Part shown: piece after piece, positions 19,662-30,264 of the stretch
Layout: each line of letters starts with the position of its first letter
Numbering within the stretch: the stretch's first letter is position 1
Program-made: the position numbers and the translations under genes
Notes under the pieces: generated by a model
What the model saw: the letters and a program-made list of their open reading frames with translations, nothing else
Database searches by the model: none
What the model was told of the DNA's origin: nothing
Source of the DNA: Achromobacter xylosoxidans
Lineage (GTDB): Bacteria > Pseudomonadota > Gammaproteobacteria > Burkholderiales > Burkholderiaceae_B
DNA: 64,000 bases
NCBI RefSeq assembly: GCF_002192695.1
Contig: NZ_MTLG01000058.1
Span: 62,001-126,000 of the forward strand
Direction: 5' to 3'

Positions 19662-20087
19662 ATGTCCATTCAACGCACCCTCTCGATCATCAAGCCCGAC
19701 GCCGTCGCCAAGAACGTCATCGGCCAGATCGTCGGCCGTTTCGAGCAAGCCGGCCTGAAGGTCATCGCCGCCCGTCTGGTCCAGCTGTCGCGCGCCGACG
19801 CCGAGCGTTTCTACGCCGTGCACAAGGAACGCCCCTTCTTCAAGGACCTGGTCGACTTCATGATCTCGGGCCCGGTGTTCGTGCAAGCGCTGGAAGGCGA
19901 AGACGCCATCCTGAAGAACCGCGACCTGATGGGCGCCACGGACCCCAAGAAGGCGGCTCCCGGCACCATCCGCGCCGACTTCGCCGACAGCATCGACGCC
20001 AACGCCGTGCACGGCTCGGACGCTCCGGAAACGGCCGCTGTCGAAATCGCCTTCTTCTTCCCCGAAATCAACATTCACAGCCGTTGA
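19662..20087 (+). CDS. ndk: Nucleoside diphosphate kinase
   Basis: A 141-residue, full-length cytoplasmic kinase balancing NTP and dNTP pools through a phosphohistidine. The active-site stretch [12 protein letters not shown] contains the catalytic histidine (about residue 117); [17 protein letters not shown] at the N-terminus and [10 protein letters not shown] are also conserved. It opens the long ndk-to-bamB run of closely spaced genes. Confidence 0.98.
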   Translation: MSIQRTLSIIKPDAVAKNVIGQIVGRFEQAGLKVIAARLVQLSRADAERFYAVHKERPFFKDLVDFMISGPVFVQALEGEDAILKNRDLMGATDPKKAAPGTIRADFADSIDANAVHGSDAPETAAVEIAFFFPEINIHSR

Positions 20088-20131
20088 TTTTCGCGGAACA
20101 TCTGTTCTAGCTTTTGAGTTTTACCCAGGTC

Positions 20132-21286
20132 ATGGAATCCGTCGAACGAATCAATCTGCTGGGGCTTGACGGCTCCGCCCTGTCCGAACTGGTCGGAAAG
20201 TGGGGCGGCAAGCCGTTTCGGGCTCGCCAGTTGCAGCGCTGGATGCACCAGCGCGGCGCCGATTCGTTCGACGCCATGACCGACCTGGCCCGCGATTTCC
20301 GCGGCCAGCTTGCGCAGCATTGCCGTATCGAGGCTTTGCCCGTCAACATCGAGCAGCGCTCGACCGACGGCACCCGCAAGTGGCTGTTCGACGTGGGGCA
20401 GGGCAATGCCATCGAGACCGTCTTCATCCCCGAGGACGACCGCGGCACACTATGCATTTCCAGCCAGGCCGGATGCGTGGTGAACTGCCGCTTCTGCTCG
20501 ACCGGGCACCAAGGCTTCAACCGCAATCTGAAGACCAGCGAGATCATCGGCCAGCTGTGGTGGGCCAAGCGCGTGCTGGAGGCCGACATCGGCACCGCCC
20601 GCCTGGAAAGCGCCCGCGCCACCGAAGACACCCGCGTCATCAGCAACGTGGTCATGATGGGCATGGGTGAACCCCTGCTCAATTACGACCAGGTTCTGCC
20701 CGCCTTGCGCCTGATGCTGGACGACAATGCCTATGGGCTGTCGCGCCGCCGCGTCACCGTATCCACCTCCGGCGTGGTCCCCATGATGGACCGGCTGTCG
20801 CAGGACTGTCCCGTGGCGCTGGCCGTGTCCTTGCATGCGCCGAACGACGCATTGCGCGACGAGCTGGTGCCGCTGAACAAGAAGTACCCGTTGAAGGAGC
20901 TGCTGGCTGCTTGCGAACGCTATCTGGCGTTCGCCCCGCGCGACTTCATCACTTTCGAATACTGCATGCTGGACGGCATCAACGACACCGACCAGCACGC
21001 CAAGGAACTGATCCAAATTGCACGCCAGCTGCGCTGCAAGCTCAATCTGATTCCGTTCAACCCCTTTCCCGAGTCCGGCCTGAAGCGCTCGAACTCGGCG
21101 CGGGTGAAGGTGTTTGCCCAGCGTCTGATGGACGCCGGCATCATCACCACCGTGCGCAAGACCCGGGGCGACGATATCGATGCGGCCTGTGGCCAACTGG
21201 CCGGAGAAGTGCGCGACCGTACCCGGATCACCGAACGGAACGCCGCACAGCGCCAGACCATACCAATTAAACAGGTGCACGCATGA
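20132..21286 (+). CDS. rlmN: Dual-specificity rRNA/tRNA adenine-C2 methyltransferase RlmN
   Basis: A 384-residue radical-SAM enzyme that methylates A2503 of 23S rRNA and A37 of some tRNAs. The cluster-binding cysteines are C115, C119 and C122 in [12 protein letters not shown]. The N-terminal helical domain ([14 protein letters not shown]) and the C-terminal [16 protein letters not shown] block are intact. ATG at 20132 chosen over an upstream TTG at 20114 because it gives the conserved start [11 protein letters not shown]. Overlaps the next gene as ATGA. Confidence 0.96.
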   Translation: MESVERINLLGLDGSALSELVGKWGGKPFRARQLQRWMHQRGADSFDAMTDLARDFRGQLAQHCRIEALPVNIEQRSTDGTRKWLFDVGQGNAIETVFIPEDDRGTLCISSQAGCVVNCRFCSTGHQGFNRNLKTSEIIGQLWWAKRVLEADIGTARLESARATEDTRVISNVVMMGMGEPLLNYDQVLPALRLMLDDNAYGLSRRRVTVSTSGVVPMMDRLSQDCPVALAVSLHAPNDALRDELVPLNKKYPLKELLAACERYLAFAPRDFITFEYCMLDGINDTDQHAKELIQIARQLRCKLNLIPFNPFPESGLKRSNSARVKVFAQRLMDAGIITTVRKTRGDDIDAACGQLAGEVRDRTRITERNAAQRQTIPIKQVHA

Positions 21287-21777
21287 CGCAGGATTTCGCT
21301 TCTGCAGTTTCAGAAACGCCCGCAGGCGCTGTGGGAGGCATCGGCTCGGCATTGCGCGCGCTGCGCCAGTCCAAGGGCTGGTCGCTCGACGAAGTGTCCA
21401 GCCGCATCAAGTTTTCCACGAAGCAGATCGAAGCCCTGGAAAACGAGCAGTGGGCCAACCTGCCCACCGGCGTTTCGCTGCGCGGCCTGGTGCGCAACTA
21501 TGCGCGCCTGCTGGGTGCGGACTCGCAGGCCATCGTGGATTCGCTCGATCCCAAGGCGCGCGTCACCGGCCCGGTGAAGCTCAGCCCGGGCGCCCTGCAT
21601 TCGGCGCACTCCATTCCCCAGTCCGGCGCCGACGACGACCGCTCGTCCTCGACCTCCTGGGGTTGGCTCATCGCCATCGTGCTGGTGCTGGCCGCCGGCG
21701 TGGCGTATGCCTTCTGGCAAGGCTGGCTGCCGCAGCACTGGCTGCCGTCGGACTGGCTGCCGAAGTCGACCAAGTAA
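21283..21777 (+). CDS. rodZ: Short RodZ-like membrane-anchored helix-turn-helix protein
   Basis: A 164-residue protein at the rodZ position (rlmN-rodZ-ispG-hisS). A HTH_25 helix-turn-helix spans residues about 19-85 ([20 protein letters not shown] ... [15 protein letters not shown]). A linker rich in Ser/Pro leads to one transmembrane helix (about 126-148, [19 protein letters not shown]), and the protein ends about 15 residues later. RodZ normally binds MreB through the HTH domain and has a periplasmic beta domain that helps hold rod shape; that domain is missing here. Identity rests on the HTH-TM layout and the gene neighbourhood. Confidence 0.82.
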   Translation: MTQDFASAVSETPAGAVGGIGSALRALRQSKGWSLDEVSSRIKFSTKQIEALENEQWANLPTGVSLRGLVRNYARLLGADSQAIVDSLDPKARVTGPVKLSPGALHSAHSIPQSGADDDRSSSTSWGWLIAIVLVLAAGVAYAFWQGWLPQHWLPSDWLPKSTK

Positions 21778-21793
21778 CAACCCGGTTCCACCG

Positions 21794-23080
21794 ATGCAAG
21801 AATCCTCTCTGCCTTGCCAGGACGCTCCACCTCCCTCCGTGGGGGCGGCAGAGCGCCGCGCCACGCGTTCGGTGGCGGTGAAGTGGGGCGACCGTGTCGT
21901 GAAGATCGGCGGCGACGCCCCGGTCGTGGTGCAGTCCATGACCAACACCGACACGGCGGACGCCATTGCCACCGCAATCCAGGTCAAGGAGCTGGCCCAG
22001 GCCGGCTCCGAGCTGGTGCGGATCACGGTGAACACCCCTGAAGCCGCGCGCGAAGTCATCGCCATCCGCGAACAGCTCGACCGCATGGGCGTGAACGTGC
22101 CGCTGGTGGGCGATTTCCACTACAACGGCCACAAGCTGCTGACCCAGTTCCCGGACTGCGCGCAAGCGCTGTCCAAATACCGCATCAACCCCGGCAACAT
22201 GGGCGGGGGCAAGCGGCGCGACGACAACTTCGCGCAGATGATCGAAGTGGCCTGCCGCTACGACAAGCCGGTGCGCATCGGCGTGAACTGGGGCAGCCTG
22301 GATCACGAGCTGATGGCGCGCAAGATGGACGAAAACAATCTGCGCGCCCAGCCCTGGGAAGCGCAGGCCGTGATGCGCGACGCGCTGGTCGTGTCCGCCA
22401 TCAGCAATGCGCAGCGCGCCGAAGAACTCGGCCTGCGGCGCGACGCCATCATCCTGTCCTGCAAGGTCAGCCACGTGCAGGACCTGATCGCGGTCTATCG
22501 CGACCTGTCCGCGCGTTGCGATTATCCGCTGCATCTGGGCCTGACCGAAGCCGGCATGGGCAGCAAGGGCATCGTGGCCTCCACCGCGGCGCTGGCGGTG
22601 CTGCTGCAGCAAGGCATCGGCGACACCATCCGCATTTCGCTCACGCCCGAACCCGGCGGCGACCGCAGCCGCGAAGCCATCGTGGCGCAGGAAATCCTGC
22701 AGACCATGGGCCTGCGCGCGTTCACGCCCATGGTCGTTGCCTGCCCCGGCTGCGGCCGTACCAGCAGCACGTTCTTCCAGGAGCTCGCCGACAGCATCCA
22801 GACCTACCTGCGCCGTCAGATGCCGCTCTGGCGCGCCCAGTATCCCGGCGTCGAAAGCATGAACGTCGCGGTCATGGGCTGTGTGGTCAACGGGCCGGGC
22901 GAAAGCCGCCATGCCGATATCGGCATCAGCCTGCCCGGCACCGGCGAAGTGCCGGCGGCGCCGGTATTCGTCGACGGCGAACGCACGGTCACGCTCAAGG
23001 GCGACCGTATTGCCGAAGAGTTCCAGGCCATTGTCGAAGACTACGTCGCGCGCCGCTATGGCGCGCCCGCCTCTCATTAA
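21794..23080 (+). CDS. ispG: 4-hydroxy-3-methylbut-2-enyl diphosphate synthase
   Basis: A 428-residue [4Fe-4S] enzyme converting MEcPP to HMBPP in the MEP isoprenoid pathway. The N-terminal barrel has [14 protein letters not shown] and [12 protein letters not shown]. The cluster cysteines are in CPGCGRTSS (C317, C320) and GCVVNGPGE (C363), with the conserved Glu. Start ATG 16 bases after the rodZ stop region, giving [11 protein letters not shown]; the first 20 residues are variable in this family. Confidence 0.97.
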   Translation: MQESSLPCQDAPPPSVGAAERRATRSVAVKWGDRVVKIGGDAPVVVQSMTNTDTADAIATAIQVKELAQAGSELVRITVNTPEAAREVIAIREQLDRMGVNVPLVGDFHYNGHKLLTQFPDCAQALSKYRINPGNMGGGKRRDDNFAQMIEVACRYDKPVRIGVNWGSLDHELMARKMDENNLRAQPWEAQAVMRDALVVSAISNAQRAEELGLRRDAIILSCKVSHVQDLIAVYRDLSARCDYPLHLGLTEAGMGSKGIVASTAALAVLLQQGIGDTIRISLTPEPGGDRSREAIVAQEILQTMGLRAFTPMVVACPGCGRTSSTFFQELADSIQTYLRRQMPLWRAQYPGVESMNVAVMGCVVNGPGESRHADIGISLPGTGEVPAAPVFVDGERTVTLKGDRIAEEFQAIVEDYVARRYGAPASH

Positions 23081-23125
23081 AGTAAGGGTGTGGCCGCTAG
23101 CGCGCTTGCAGGCGCGCGATGCGGC

Positions 23126-24421
23126 ATGATCAAGATGACTCAAGCTTTCCAGAAAGTCGCCGCCATACGCGGCATGAATGATCTGTTGCCAGGGGCCAGC
23201 GCCCGCTGGGAGCAATTCGAGGAAATCGTGCGCGGCTGGCTGCGCGGCTACGGCTATCGCAATGTGCGTACGCCCGTGCTTGAGCATACGCGCCTGTTCG
23301 CGCGCGGCATCGGCGAAGTAACCGACATCGTCGAAAAAGAGATGTACACCTTCACCGATGCGCTCAATGGCGAATCGCTGACCATGCGTCCGGAAATGAC
23401 GGCCGGCATCGTGCGCGCATCCATCGAGCACAATCTGCTCTATGACCGCCCGCAGCGCGTCTATTCCATCGGTCCCGTGTTCCGCCACGAGCGTCCGCAG
23501 CGCGGCCGTTACCGCCAGTTCCACCAGATCGACGTCGAGGCCCTGGGCTTTGCCGGTCCCGACGTGGACGCCGAACTCATCGTCATGCTGGCCCGCCTCT
23601 GGAAGCTGCTGGGCCTGACCGACGTGCGCCTGGAGCTGAATTCGCTGGGCCAGCCGGCCGAGCGCGCCGCGCACCGCGCCGCCCTGATCGAACACCTGGA
23701 AAAGCACCGCGACATCCTGGACGAGGACGGCCAGCGCCGCATGTACAGCAACCCGCTGCGCGTGCTGGACACCAAGAATCCCGCCATGCAGGAAATGGCC
23801 GACAGCGCGCCGCGCCTGTTCGATTTCCTGGGCGAAGAATCGCGCGCGCACTTCGACGGCGTGTGCCAGCGCCTGGCCGACGCCGGCATCGAGTACCGCC
23901 TGAATCCGCGCCTGGTGCGCGGGCTGGACTACTACAACCTCACGGTGTTCGAGTGGGTCACCGACCGCCTCGGCTCCCAGGGCACCGTGTGCGGCGGCGG
24001 CCGCTATGACGGCTTGATTGAGCTGCTGGGCGGCAAGCCCGCGCCCGCCGTCGGCTTCGCGATCGGCATGGAGCGCCTGCTGGACCTCTGGGAGCAGAGC
24101 GTGCAGGTCGACCAGCCGGCCGAGTGCGACGTCTACGTCGTGCACCAGGGCGAAGACGCGCAGCGCCTGGCCGCCCGGGTCGGCGAAGACCTGCGCGATG
24201 CCGGCCTGTCGGTCATCGTGCACGCCGGTTCCGCAGGCTTCAAGTCGCAATTCAAGCGCGCCGACGCCAGCGGCGCCCGGGTTGCGGTTATTCTTGGCGC
24301 CGACGAAGTGGCCGCGCAGACCGCCAGCATCAAGTTTCTGCGCGCCGATGCGCAGGGCGAAGCGGCCCAGCAGCAAGTCCCGTTGGCGGGATTGGCCGAC
24401 GTATTGAATAACAAGGGTTAA
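23126..24421 (+). CDS. hisS: Histidyl-tRNA synthetase
   Basis: A 431-residue class II synthetase. Motif 1 region ([15 protein letters not shown]), motif 2 ([17 protein letters not shown]), the HisA/HisB motifs (LVRGLDYYN and GGGRYDGL) and the C-terminal anticodon-binding domain are present. The start is uncertain: ATG at 23126 or 23135 give MIKMTQAF or MTQAF. An in-frame GTG at 23090 has a purine run too close to it. Followed by yfgM after three bases. Confidence 0.95.
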   Translation: MIKMTQAFQKVAAIRGMNDLLPGASARWEQFEEIVRGWLRGYGYRNVRTPVLEHTRLFARGIGEVTDIVEKEMYTFTDALNGESLTMRPEMTAGIVRASIEHNLLYDRPQRVYSIGPVFRHERPQRGRYRQFHQIDVEALGFAGPDVDAELIVMLARLWKLLGLTDVRLELNSLGQPAERAAHRAALIEHLEKHRDILDEDGQRRMYSNPLRVLDTKNPAMQEMADSAPRLFDFLGEESRAHFDGVCQRLADAGIEYRLNPRLVRGLDYYNLTVFEWVTDRLGSQGTVCGGGRYDGLIELLGGKPAPAVGFAIGMERLLDLWEQSVQVDQPAECDVYVVHQGEDAQRLAARVGEDLRDAGLSVIVHAGSAGFKSQFKRADASGARVAVILGADEVAAQTASIKFLRADAQGEAAQQQVPLAGLADVLNNKG

Positions 24422-24424
24422 TGC

Positions 24425-25063
24425 ATGGCATACGATCTCGAAGAACAGGAAAAACTCGACGCAATCAAGGCGTGGTGGGCGCGTTACGGCACCCTGATGG
24501 TCACGCTGGTGGCGGCGGTCGCGCTGGCCTCGGGCGGCTGGTGGGGCTGGAAGGCCTATCAATCGCACCGCGCCAACCAGGCGATGGGTTACTTCGAAGC
24601 GCTGGAAGATGCGGCCCGCCTGGGCGGCGCCGACTCGTCGGTGCGCATCAAGACCGCCGCGGCCACGCTGCGCGAACAATATCCGTCCACCGGCTATGCC
24701 ACGCGCGGCGCGCTGGTGGCGGCCCAGGCGCTGCAGGCGCAGAAGGACGAGGCCGGCGCCCGCGAGCAGCTGGAATGGCTGGCCGGCCAGGGCAAGAACC
24801 CGTCCATGCAAGCCGTCGCGCGCCTGCGCCTGGCCGGCATGTTGCTGGACCAGAAGCAATACGATCCGGCCTTGGCGCAACTGAACAATCCGCCGGCAGC
24901 CTTCGCCGCCTTGTTCGCGGATCGCCGCGGCGACATCCTCGCCGCGCAAGGCAAGCGCGAGGAAGCGCGCGCCGCATGGCAAAGCGCCATTGATGGCCTG
25001 GGTACGGCAAATCCCCTGACCCAGGTTGTGCAACTGAAACTGGATGCCCTGAGCGGAGCGTGA
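24425..25063 (+). CDS. yfgM: YfgM-family membrane-anchored TPR protein (SecYEG ancillary)
   Basis: A 212-residue protein with a short cytoplasmic N-terminus (MAYDLEEQEKLDAIKAWWARYG), one transmembrane helix (about 24-46) and a periplasmic tetratricopeptide-like domain. YfgM binds the SecYEG translocon and periplasmic chaperones in E. coli. It lies between hisS and bamB as in E. coli (hisS-yfgM-bamB-der), which supports the call more than sequence alone. Confidence 0.9.
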   Translation: MAYDLEEQEKLDAIKAWWARYGTLMVTLVAAVALASGGWWGWKAYQSHRANQAMGYFEALEDAARLGGADSSVRIKTAAATLREQYPSTGYATRGALVAAQALQAQKDEAGAREQLEWLAGQGKNPSMQAVARLRLAGMLLDQKQYDPALAQLNNPPAAFAALFADRRGDILAAQGKREEARAAWQSAIDGLGTANPLTQVVQLKLDALSGA

Positions 25064-25068
25064 CTGTA

Positions 25069-26226
25069 ATGCGTAAATTTGCACCTGGTCGTACGTGGCG
25101 TGGCGCCGTTTGCCTGGCGGGCTTGCTCGCCCTGGGCGGATGCGGCATGTTTTCCAATGATGACGGCCGCTACGATCCCGCACCCCTGACCGAATACAAG
25201 GCCGGCATGTCCGTGCGCCAGGTCTGGAGCGTCTCGGTCGGCAGCGGCTCGGGCCTGGGCTTTGCGCCCACGGTGCTGGGCGATGCCGTCTACGCCGCCA
25301 CGCCGGATGGCTCGGTCGGCAAATTCGACCTGCAGAGCGGCCGCGCCATCTGGAAGGCCAAGGTCGACGGCAAGTTGTCTGCCGGCGCCGGCAGCGACGG
25401 CACCACCACCGCCGTGGCAGCGCCGAACGGTGACGTCATTGCCTTTGACGACACCGGCAAGGTGAAGTGGAAGGTCCGGGCCACCAGCGACGTGACCATT
25501 CCGCCCGTCGTGGGCTATGGCATCGTCGTGGTCCGCAGCGGCGACTACCGCATCCAGGCTTTCGACGCCAACAGCGGCGAGCGCGTCTGGAACGTGCAGC
25601 GCCCAGGTCCCTCGCTGGCCCTGCGCAGCGTGTCGCAGATGGTCCTGGCCGAAGGCCTGGTCATTACCGGCCTGCCGGGCGGCAAGCTGATGGCCATCGC
25701 GTCCAATAGTGGTAACGTGCAATGGGAAGGCACCGTCGCGACGCCGCGCGGCGCCAGCGACCTGGAGCGCCTGACCGACGTGGTCGGCGCACCCCGTATC
25801 GCGGGCAATCTGCTTTGCGGCGTGGCCTACCAGGGCCGTATCGTCTGCTTTGACGTCACGGCCGGCGGCCGCCCGTTGTGGGCCAAGGACTACTCCAGCG
25901 TCAGCGGCCTGTCGCTGGACGAGCGCTTCGCCTATGCGGCGGACCAGAACAGCGTGGTCAATGCATTTGCATTGGATAATGGCGGGAATGTCTGGAAACA
26001 GGCAGCATTGAAGAACCGCCAGGTCACCGCGCCCGCCATGCTGGGCGGTGCGTTGGCAGTCGGCGACCTGGACGGCTACGTGCATTTCCTGTCGCGCAGC
26101 GACGGCAGCCTGATGGCGCGCCTGTCGGTGGGCGGTGGTCCCGTGGTTTCGCCGCCGCAGACCACTTCCCAGGGAGTGCTGGTCCAGACGGGGAATGGCA
26201 ACCTCGTCCTGATCGGCGCCAACTAA
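25069..26226 (+). CDS. bamB: Outer-membrane assembly lipoprotein BamB
   Basis: A 385-residue lipoprotein of the BAM complex that inserts beta-barrel proteins in the outer membrane. Lipobox LGGC at about residues 21-24. The rest is an eight-bladed PQQ-type beta-propeller, with repeated G.(I/V)(Y/V)..(A/T).(D/S)G... W units such as [17 protein letters not shown] and [18 protein letters not shown] at 25069 chosen; a GTG at 25060 overlapping the yfgM stop is the alternative. Confidence 0.95.
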   Translation: MRKFAPGRTWRGAVCLAGLLALGGCGMFSNDDGRYDPAPLTEYKAGMSVRQVWSVSVGSGSGLGFAPTVLGDAVYAATPDGSVGKFDLQSGRAIWKAKVDGKLSAGAGSDGTTTAVAAPNGDVIAFDDTGKVKWKVRATSDVTIPPVVGYGIVVVRSGDYRIQAFDANSGERVWNVQRPGPSLALRSVSQMVLAEGLVITGLPGGKLMAIASNSGNVQWEGTVATPRGASDLERLTDVVGAPRIAGNLLCGVAYQGRIVCFDVTAGGRPLWAKDYSSVSGLSLDERFAYAADQNSVVNAFALDNGGNVWKQAALKNRQVTAPAMLGGALAVGDLDGYVHFLSRSDGSLMARLSVGGGPVVSPPQTTSQGVLVQTGNGNLVLIGAN

Positions 26227-26251
26227 AACCTATAGAACAAAGCCTTACACC

Positions 26252-27604
26252 GTGTCTTTCAAGCCTGTCGTCGCCCTGGTCGGCCGCCCCAACGTGGGGA
26301 AGTCGACCCTATTCAACCGCCTGACGCGATCGCGCGCCGCGCTGGTGGCCGATTATTCCGGCCTGACCCGCGATCGCCATTACGGCGAGGGCAGGGTAGG
26401 CGAGATCCCCTTCATCGTCATCGATACCGGTGGTTTCGAACCCGTCGCCAAGGACGGCATCCTGCTGGAGATGGCCCGCCAGACCCGGCAGGCCATCGCC
26501 GAGGCCGACGTCGTGGTGTTCCTGGTGGATGCCCGCGCGGGCATCAATGCCCATGACCACGAAATCGCCCAGCTGCTGCGCAAATCCGGCCAGCAGCGCG
26601 TGCTGCTGGCGGTGAACAAGGCGGAAGGCATGGGCGCCGGTTCGGCCATCTCCGAATTCCATGAACTCGGACTGGGGCAGCCCTATCCGATTTCGGCGGC
26701 GCACGGCGACGGCATCGTCGACCTGATCGAGCTGGCCCTGAAGGACCTGGCCGAACCGCCCGCCGAAGAAGACGCGCCCGAAGAGGGCGAGCACGACCAC
26801 CGCATCAAGCTGGCCATCGTCGGCCGTCCCAACGTCGGCAAGTCCACGCTCATCAACACCTTGATGGGTGAAGAACGCGTGATCGCGTTCGACATGCCGG
26901 GCACGACCCGCGACGCGATCGAGATCGACTTCGAGCGCGACGGCCGCCGCTATACGCTGATCGACACCGCGGGCCTGCGCAAGCGCGGCAAGGTGTTCGA
27001 GGCGGTCGAAAAGTTCTCCGTCATCAAGACGCTGCAGGCCATCGAGGCCAGCAACGTCGTGCTGTTGATGCTGGACGCGCAAACGGAAATTTCCGAGCAG
27101 GATGCCCACATCGCCGGCTTCGTGCTGGAAACGGGACGCGCCGTGGTCGTGGCCATCAACAAGTGGGACGGCCTGGACGGCGAAGCCAAGGAGCGCATCG
27201 AACGCGAGTTCCAGCGCAAGCTGCGCTTCCTGTCGTTCGCGCGCATGCACACCATCTCGGCCTTGCGCGGGCAGGGCGTCAAGCCCTTGCTCAAGTCCAT
27301 CAACGCGGCGCACGCCGCGGCTTTTGCCAAGCTGTCCACGCCCAAGCTGACGCGCGAGCTGCAGACCGCCGTCGAGCAGCAGCAGCCGCCTCGCAAGGGC
27401 ATCTTCAGGCCGAAGATGCGCTATGCGCACCAGGGCGGACAGAATCCGCCGCTGGTCGTCATCCACGGCAACGCGCTGGACGCCATTCCGGACTCCTATC
27501 GCCGCTACCTGGAAACGCGCTTCCGCAACGCGTTCGACCTGGCCGGTACGCCGCTGCGCATCGAATTCAAGTCTTCGCACAACCCCTACACGCAGGAAAG
27601 CTGA
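26252..27604 (+). CDS. der: Ribosome biogenesis GTPase Der (EngA)
   Basis: A 450-residue double-GTPase for 50S subunit assembly. First P-loop [12 protein letters not shown] at about residue 10 and second [12 protein letters not shown] at about 191, each with DxxG (DTGG, DTAG) and NKAE/NKWD motifs, then a KH-like C-terminal domain ending [10 protein letters not shown]. An acidic linker ([12 protein letters not shown]) joins the two G domains. Start is GTG ([14 protein letters not shown]), in agreement with the family N-terminus. Three bases separate it from hisC. Confidence 0.97.
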   Translation: MSFKPVVALVGRPNVGKSTLFNRLTRSRAALVADYSGLTRDRHYGEGRVGEIPFIVIDTGGFEPVAKDGILLEMARQTRQAIAEADVVVFLVDARAGINAHDHEIAQLLRKSGQQRVLLAVNKAEGMGAGSAISEFHELGLGQPYPISAAHGDGIVDLIELALKDLAEPPAEEDAPEEGEHDHRIKLAIVGRPNVGKSTLINTLMGEERVIAFDMPGTTRDAIEIDFERDGRRYTLIDTAGLRKRGKVFEAVEKFSVIKTLQAIEASNVVLLMLDAQTEISEQDAHIAGFVLETGRAVVVAINKWDGLDGEAKERIEREFQRKLRFLSFARMHTISALRGQGVKPLLKSINAAHAAAFAKLSTPKLTRELQTAVEQQQPPRKGIFRPKMRYAHQGGQNPPLVVIHGNALDAIPDSYRRYLETRFRNAFDLAGTPLRIEFKSSHNPYTQES

Positions 27605-27607
27605 TCC

Positions 27608-28681
27608 ATGAGCCGCTTCTGGAGTCCCGTGGTCGGGACGCTCAGTCCGTATGTGCCGGGCGAGCAGCCCAAGCTTCAGAACCTGGTCAAGTTGAATACC
27701 AACGAGCACCCCTACGGTCCGTCGCCCAGGGTGCTCGACGCGATCCGCTCAGCCTGCGACGACACGCTGAAGCTCTATCCGGACCCTTCGTCCGACCGCC
27801 TGCGGCAGACCATCGCCAGCACGGTCGGCGTGCAGCCGGGCCAGGTTTTCGTGGGCAACGGTTCCGACGAAGTGCTGGCGCACGTGTTCCTGGCGCTGTT
27901 GAAGCATGAGCGGCCGCTGCGCTTCCCGGACATCACCTACAGCTTCTATCCGGTCTATTGCGGCCTGTATGGCATCCAGTACGAAACGGTGCCGCTGACG
28001 TCCGATTTTCGTATCGACGTCGACGATTATCTGCCCGGCGGCAAGGGGCAGGCAGGCGCCATCATCTTCCCGAATCCCAATGCGCCCACCGGCCGCGCGC
28101 TCAGCGCGGCGGAGGTCGAGCGCATCGTGGCCGGCAACCCCGACGCGGTCGTCGTGGTGGATGAAGCCTATGTGGATTTTGGCGGAGAGTCCGTCATTCC
28201 TTTGGTGGAACGCCACGACAATCTGCTGGTCGTGCAGACGCTGTCCAAGTCGCGTTCGCTTGCGGGCCTGCGCGTTGGTTTTGCGGTGGGCAGCGCCGAA
28301 CTCATCGGCGGGCTGGAGCGAGTAAAGAACAGTTTCAATTCCTACCCCATCGATCGTCTGGCATCCGCCGGTGCGGTAGCGGCCCTGGAAGATGCGGAGT
28401 ATTTTGAACGGACTCGCCAGGCTGTGATCGAAACCCGGTCGCGGATGACGGCGGGCCTGGAGTCCCTGGGTTTCGAGGTGCTGCCGTCAGCTGCGAATTT
28501 CGTGTTCGCGCGGCACCCCTCCTGGGATGCTGCGGGCCTGGCGGCATCCCTGCGCGAACGCAGCATCATCGTGCGCCATTTCCGCCATGAACGCATCGAC
28601 CAATTTCTGCGCATTACCGTGGGCACCGACGAGCAGTGCAAGCTGCTTCTGAAGGCGCTTGCGGAGGTTCTGCAGGCGTGA
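27608..28681 (+). CDS. hisC: Histidinol-phosphate aminotransferase
   Basis: A 357-residue PLP enzyme (fold type I) that forms histidinol phosphate in histidine synthesis. Substrate and cofactor motifs [32 protein letters not shown] and the PLP lysine (about K214 in [14 protein letters not shown]) are present. It is one of possibly several aminotransferase paralogues, since many beta-proteobacteria have two hisC genes; this copy lies apart from a his operon. Confidence 0.93.
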   Translation: MSRFWSPVVGTLSPYVPGEQPKLQNLVKLNTNEHPYGPSPRVLDAIRSACDDTLKLYPDPSSDRLRQTIASTVGVQPGQVFVGNGSDEVLAHVFLALLKHERPLRFPDITYSFYPVYCGLYGIQYETVPLTSDFRIDVDDYLPGGKGQAGAIIFPNPNAPTGRALSAAEVERIVAGNPDAVVVVDEAYVDFGGESVIPLVERHDNLLVVQTLSKSRSLAGLRVGFAVGSAELIGGLERVKNSFNSYPIDRLASAGAVAALEDAEYFERTRQAVIETRSRMTAGLESLGFEVLPSAANFVFARHPSWDAAGLAASLRERSIIVRHFRHERIDQFLRITVGTDEQCKLLLKALAEVLQA

Positions 28682-28836
28682 GCGGCCGGGGCTTCCTATT
28701 GGAAAACTCTGGTGTCACTTTTTGCATTCCGGCCAAGTAGCACGGGCCGGGAAAACCCTGTAGAGTACAAGTTTCGGCGTACCCCACCAGTACAGAAGTA
28801 CGCCACCACTCAATAACAAACAATGGAGCCTGGCCA

Positions 28837-29073
28837 ATGAGCAATAAAGGGCAAACTCTGCAAGATCCGTTCCTGAACACGCTGCGCAAGGACCATGTGC
28901 CCGTGTCGATCTACCTGGTGAACGGCATCAAGCTTCAAGGGCAAATCGAATCCTTCGACCAGTACGTGGTGCTGCTGCGCAATACGGTCACGCAAATGGT
29001 CTACAAGCACGCCATTTCCACCGTCGTCCCCGCGCGCGCCGTGAATTTTCAGGTGGAAGTCCCTGCTGAGTAA
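28837..29073 (+). CDS. hfq: RNA-binding regulator Hfq
   Basis: A 78-residue Sm-like hexameric protein that pairs small RNAs with mRNAs. Sm1 ([24 protein letters not shown]) and Sm2 ([12 protein letters not shown]) motifs are intact; the C-terminal tail after the Sm core is only about a dozen residues ([10 protein letters not shown]), far shorter than in E. coli and typical of beta-proteobacteria. A 156-base gap separates it from hisC, so its own promoter is likely, though no clear hexamers were fixed. A terminator follows. Confidence 0.98.
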   Translation: MSNKGQTLQDPFLNTLRKDHVPVSIYLVNGIKLQGQIESFDQYVVLLRNTVTQMVYKHAISTVVPARAVNFQVEVPAE

Positions 29074-29097
29074 TCTCGCTCCAGCTTTACCTTTTAT

Positions 29098-29134
29098 TGC
29101 CCGCCGGACGGTCATCGTCGGCGGGCATTTTCGC
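29098..29134 (+). terminator. Terminator/attenuator between hfq and hflX
   Basis: A 9-bp stem (29098-29106 with 29119-29127) with TTTT after it. It lies between hfq and hflX, which in many genomes are co-transcribed, so it probably makes hfq mRNA more abundant than the hflX-hflK-hflC part. Confidence 0.75.
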
Positions 29135-29157
29135 TTTGGCTCCAATATGGTGCATGT

Positions 29158-30264
29158 ATGCGCGCTCTGATTATCAGCGTGGATCTGGGAGATCCGGACT
29201 TCGCGGCCCATGCCGAGGAATTCGCCATGCTGGCCAAGGGCGCTGGCGCGGAAATCGTCGGCACCTTGACGGCTCGGCGCGACCGCCCCGACGCCAAATT
29301 CTTCATCGGTTCAGGCAAGGCTGACGAGGGCGTGGCCATGGCTCAGGCCTTGCTGGCCGACATCGTCCTGTTCGACCAGCCGCTGTCCCCCGCACAGCAA
29401 CGCAATCTGGAACGCGCCTTCAATCTGCGCGTGGTCGACCGTGTTGCGCTCATTCTCGATATCTTCGCGCTGCGCGCGAAGAGCCATGAAGGCAAGCTGC
29501 AGGTCGAATTGGCCCAGTTGCAGCATCTGGCCACGCGCCTGACCCGCATGTGGAGCCACCTGGAACGGCAGCGCGGCGGTATCGGCATGCGCGGACCCGG
29601 GGAATCCCAGCTCGAAATGGACCGGCGCATGATCGGCGCCAAGGTGAAGGTGTTGCGCGAGCGCCTGGACAAGGTCGAGCGCCAGCGCGTGACCCAGCGC
29701 CGGGCGCGCGCCCGCGGCGGCGCGCTGTCGGTGTCGCTGGTCGGCTATACCAACGCCGGCAAGTCCACCTTGTTCAACGCGCTGACGCGCGCGGACAGCT
29801 ATGCCGCCGACCAGTTGTTCGCCACCCTGGACACGACCACGCGCCGCATCTGGATCGAAGGGGCGGGCTCGGTGGTGGTGTCCGACACGGTCGGCTTCAT
29901 CCGCGACCTGCCTCACGGCCTGATTGCGGCGTTCCGCGCCACCCTGGAGGAAACCGTGCACGCCGACCTGCTGCTGCATGTGGTCGATGCCGCCAGCCCG
30001 CAGCGCGACGAACAGATCTTCGAGGTCAACAAGGTTCTGGCGGAGATCGGCGCGGCCGCCATTCCCACCATTCTCGTATACAACAAGATCGACCTGGCCG
30101 GATTGGAGCCGCGGGTGGAACGCGATGCACATGGTACGATTGCGCGAGTATTTGTAAGCGCCACCGAGCGCGCCGGTTTGGATGCGTTGCGCGGGGCAAT
30201 TGCGGAAACCGGACAGATTGTGGGAAACAATGCCGCGAATTATCAAACTCTTCAATCTGAATGA
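29158..30264 (+). CDS. hflX: Ribosome-splitting GTPase HflX
   Basis: A 368-residue OBG-HflX family GTPase that rescues stalled ribosomes, especially after heat stress. The N-terminal nucleotide-binding subdomain has GSGKADEG and LFDQPLSPAQQRNLE; the family GGIGMRGPGESQLE(M/T)DRR loop follows; G1 is VGYTNAGKSTLFN, G3 DTVGFIRDLPH, G4 NKIDL. Start at ATG 29158. Its 3' end overlaps hflK by 35 bases. Confidence 0.95.
   Translation: MRALIISVDLGDPDFAAHAEEFAMLAKGAGAEIVGTLTARRDRPDAKFFIGSGKADEGVAMAQALLADIVLFDQPLSPAQQRNLERAFNLRVVDRVALILDIFALRAKSHEGKLQVELAQLQHLATRLTRMWSHLERQRGGIGMRGPGESQLEMDRRMIGAKVKVLRERLDKVERQRVTQRRARARGGALSVSLVGYTNAGKSTLFNALTRADSYAADQLFATLDTTTRRIWIEGAGSVVVSDTVGFIRDLPHGLIAAFRATLEETVHADLLLHVVDAASPQRDEQIFEVNKVLAEIGAAAIPTILVYNKIDLAGLEPRVERDAHGTIARVFVSATERAGLDALRGAIAETGQIVGNNAANYQTLQSE

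Noticed and set aside
21668-25183. Minus-strand open frame of more than 1100 codons opposite ispG, hisS, yfgM
   Set aside because: Antisense shadow of conserved genes with low-complexity Gly/Ala/Arg/His composition.
28700-28780. Sigma-54-like site upstream of hfq (GTCAC ... TTGC)
   Set aside because: Spacing between the two elements is two bases too short for a -24/-12 promoter.
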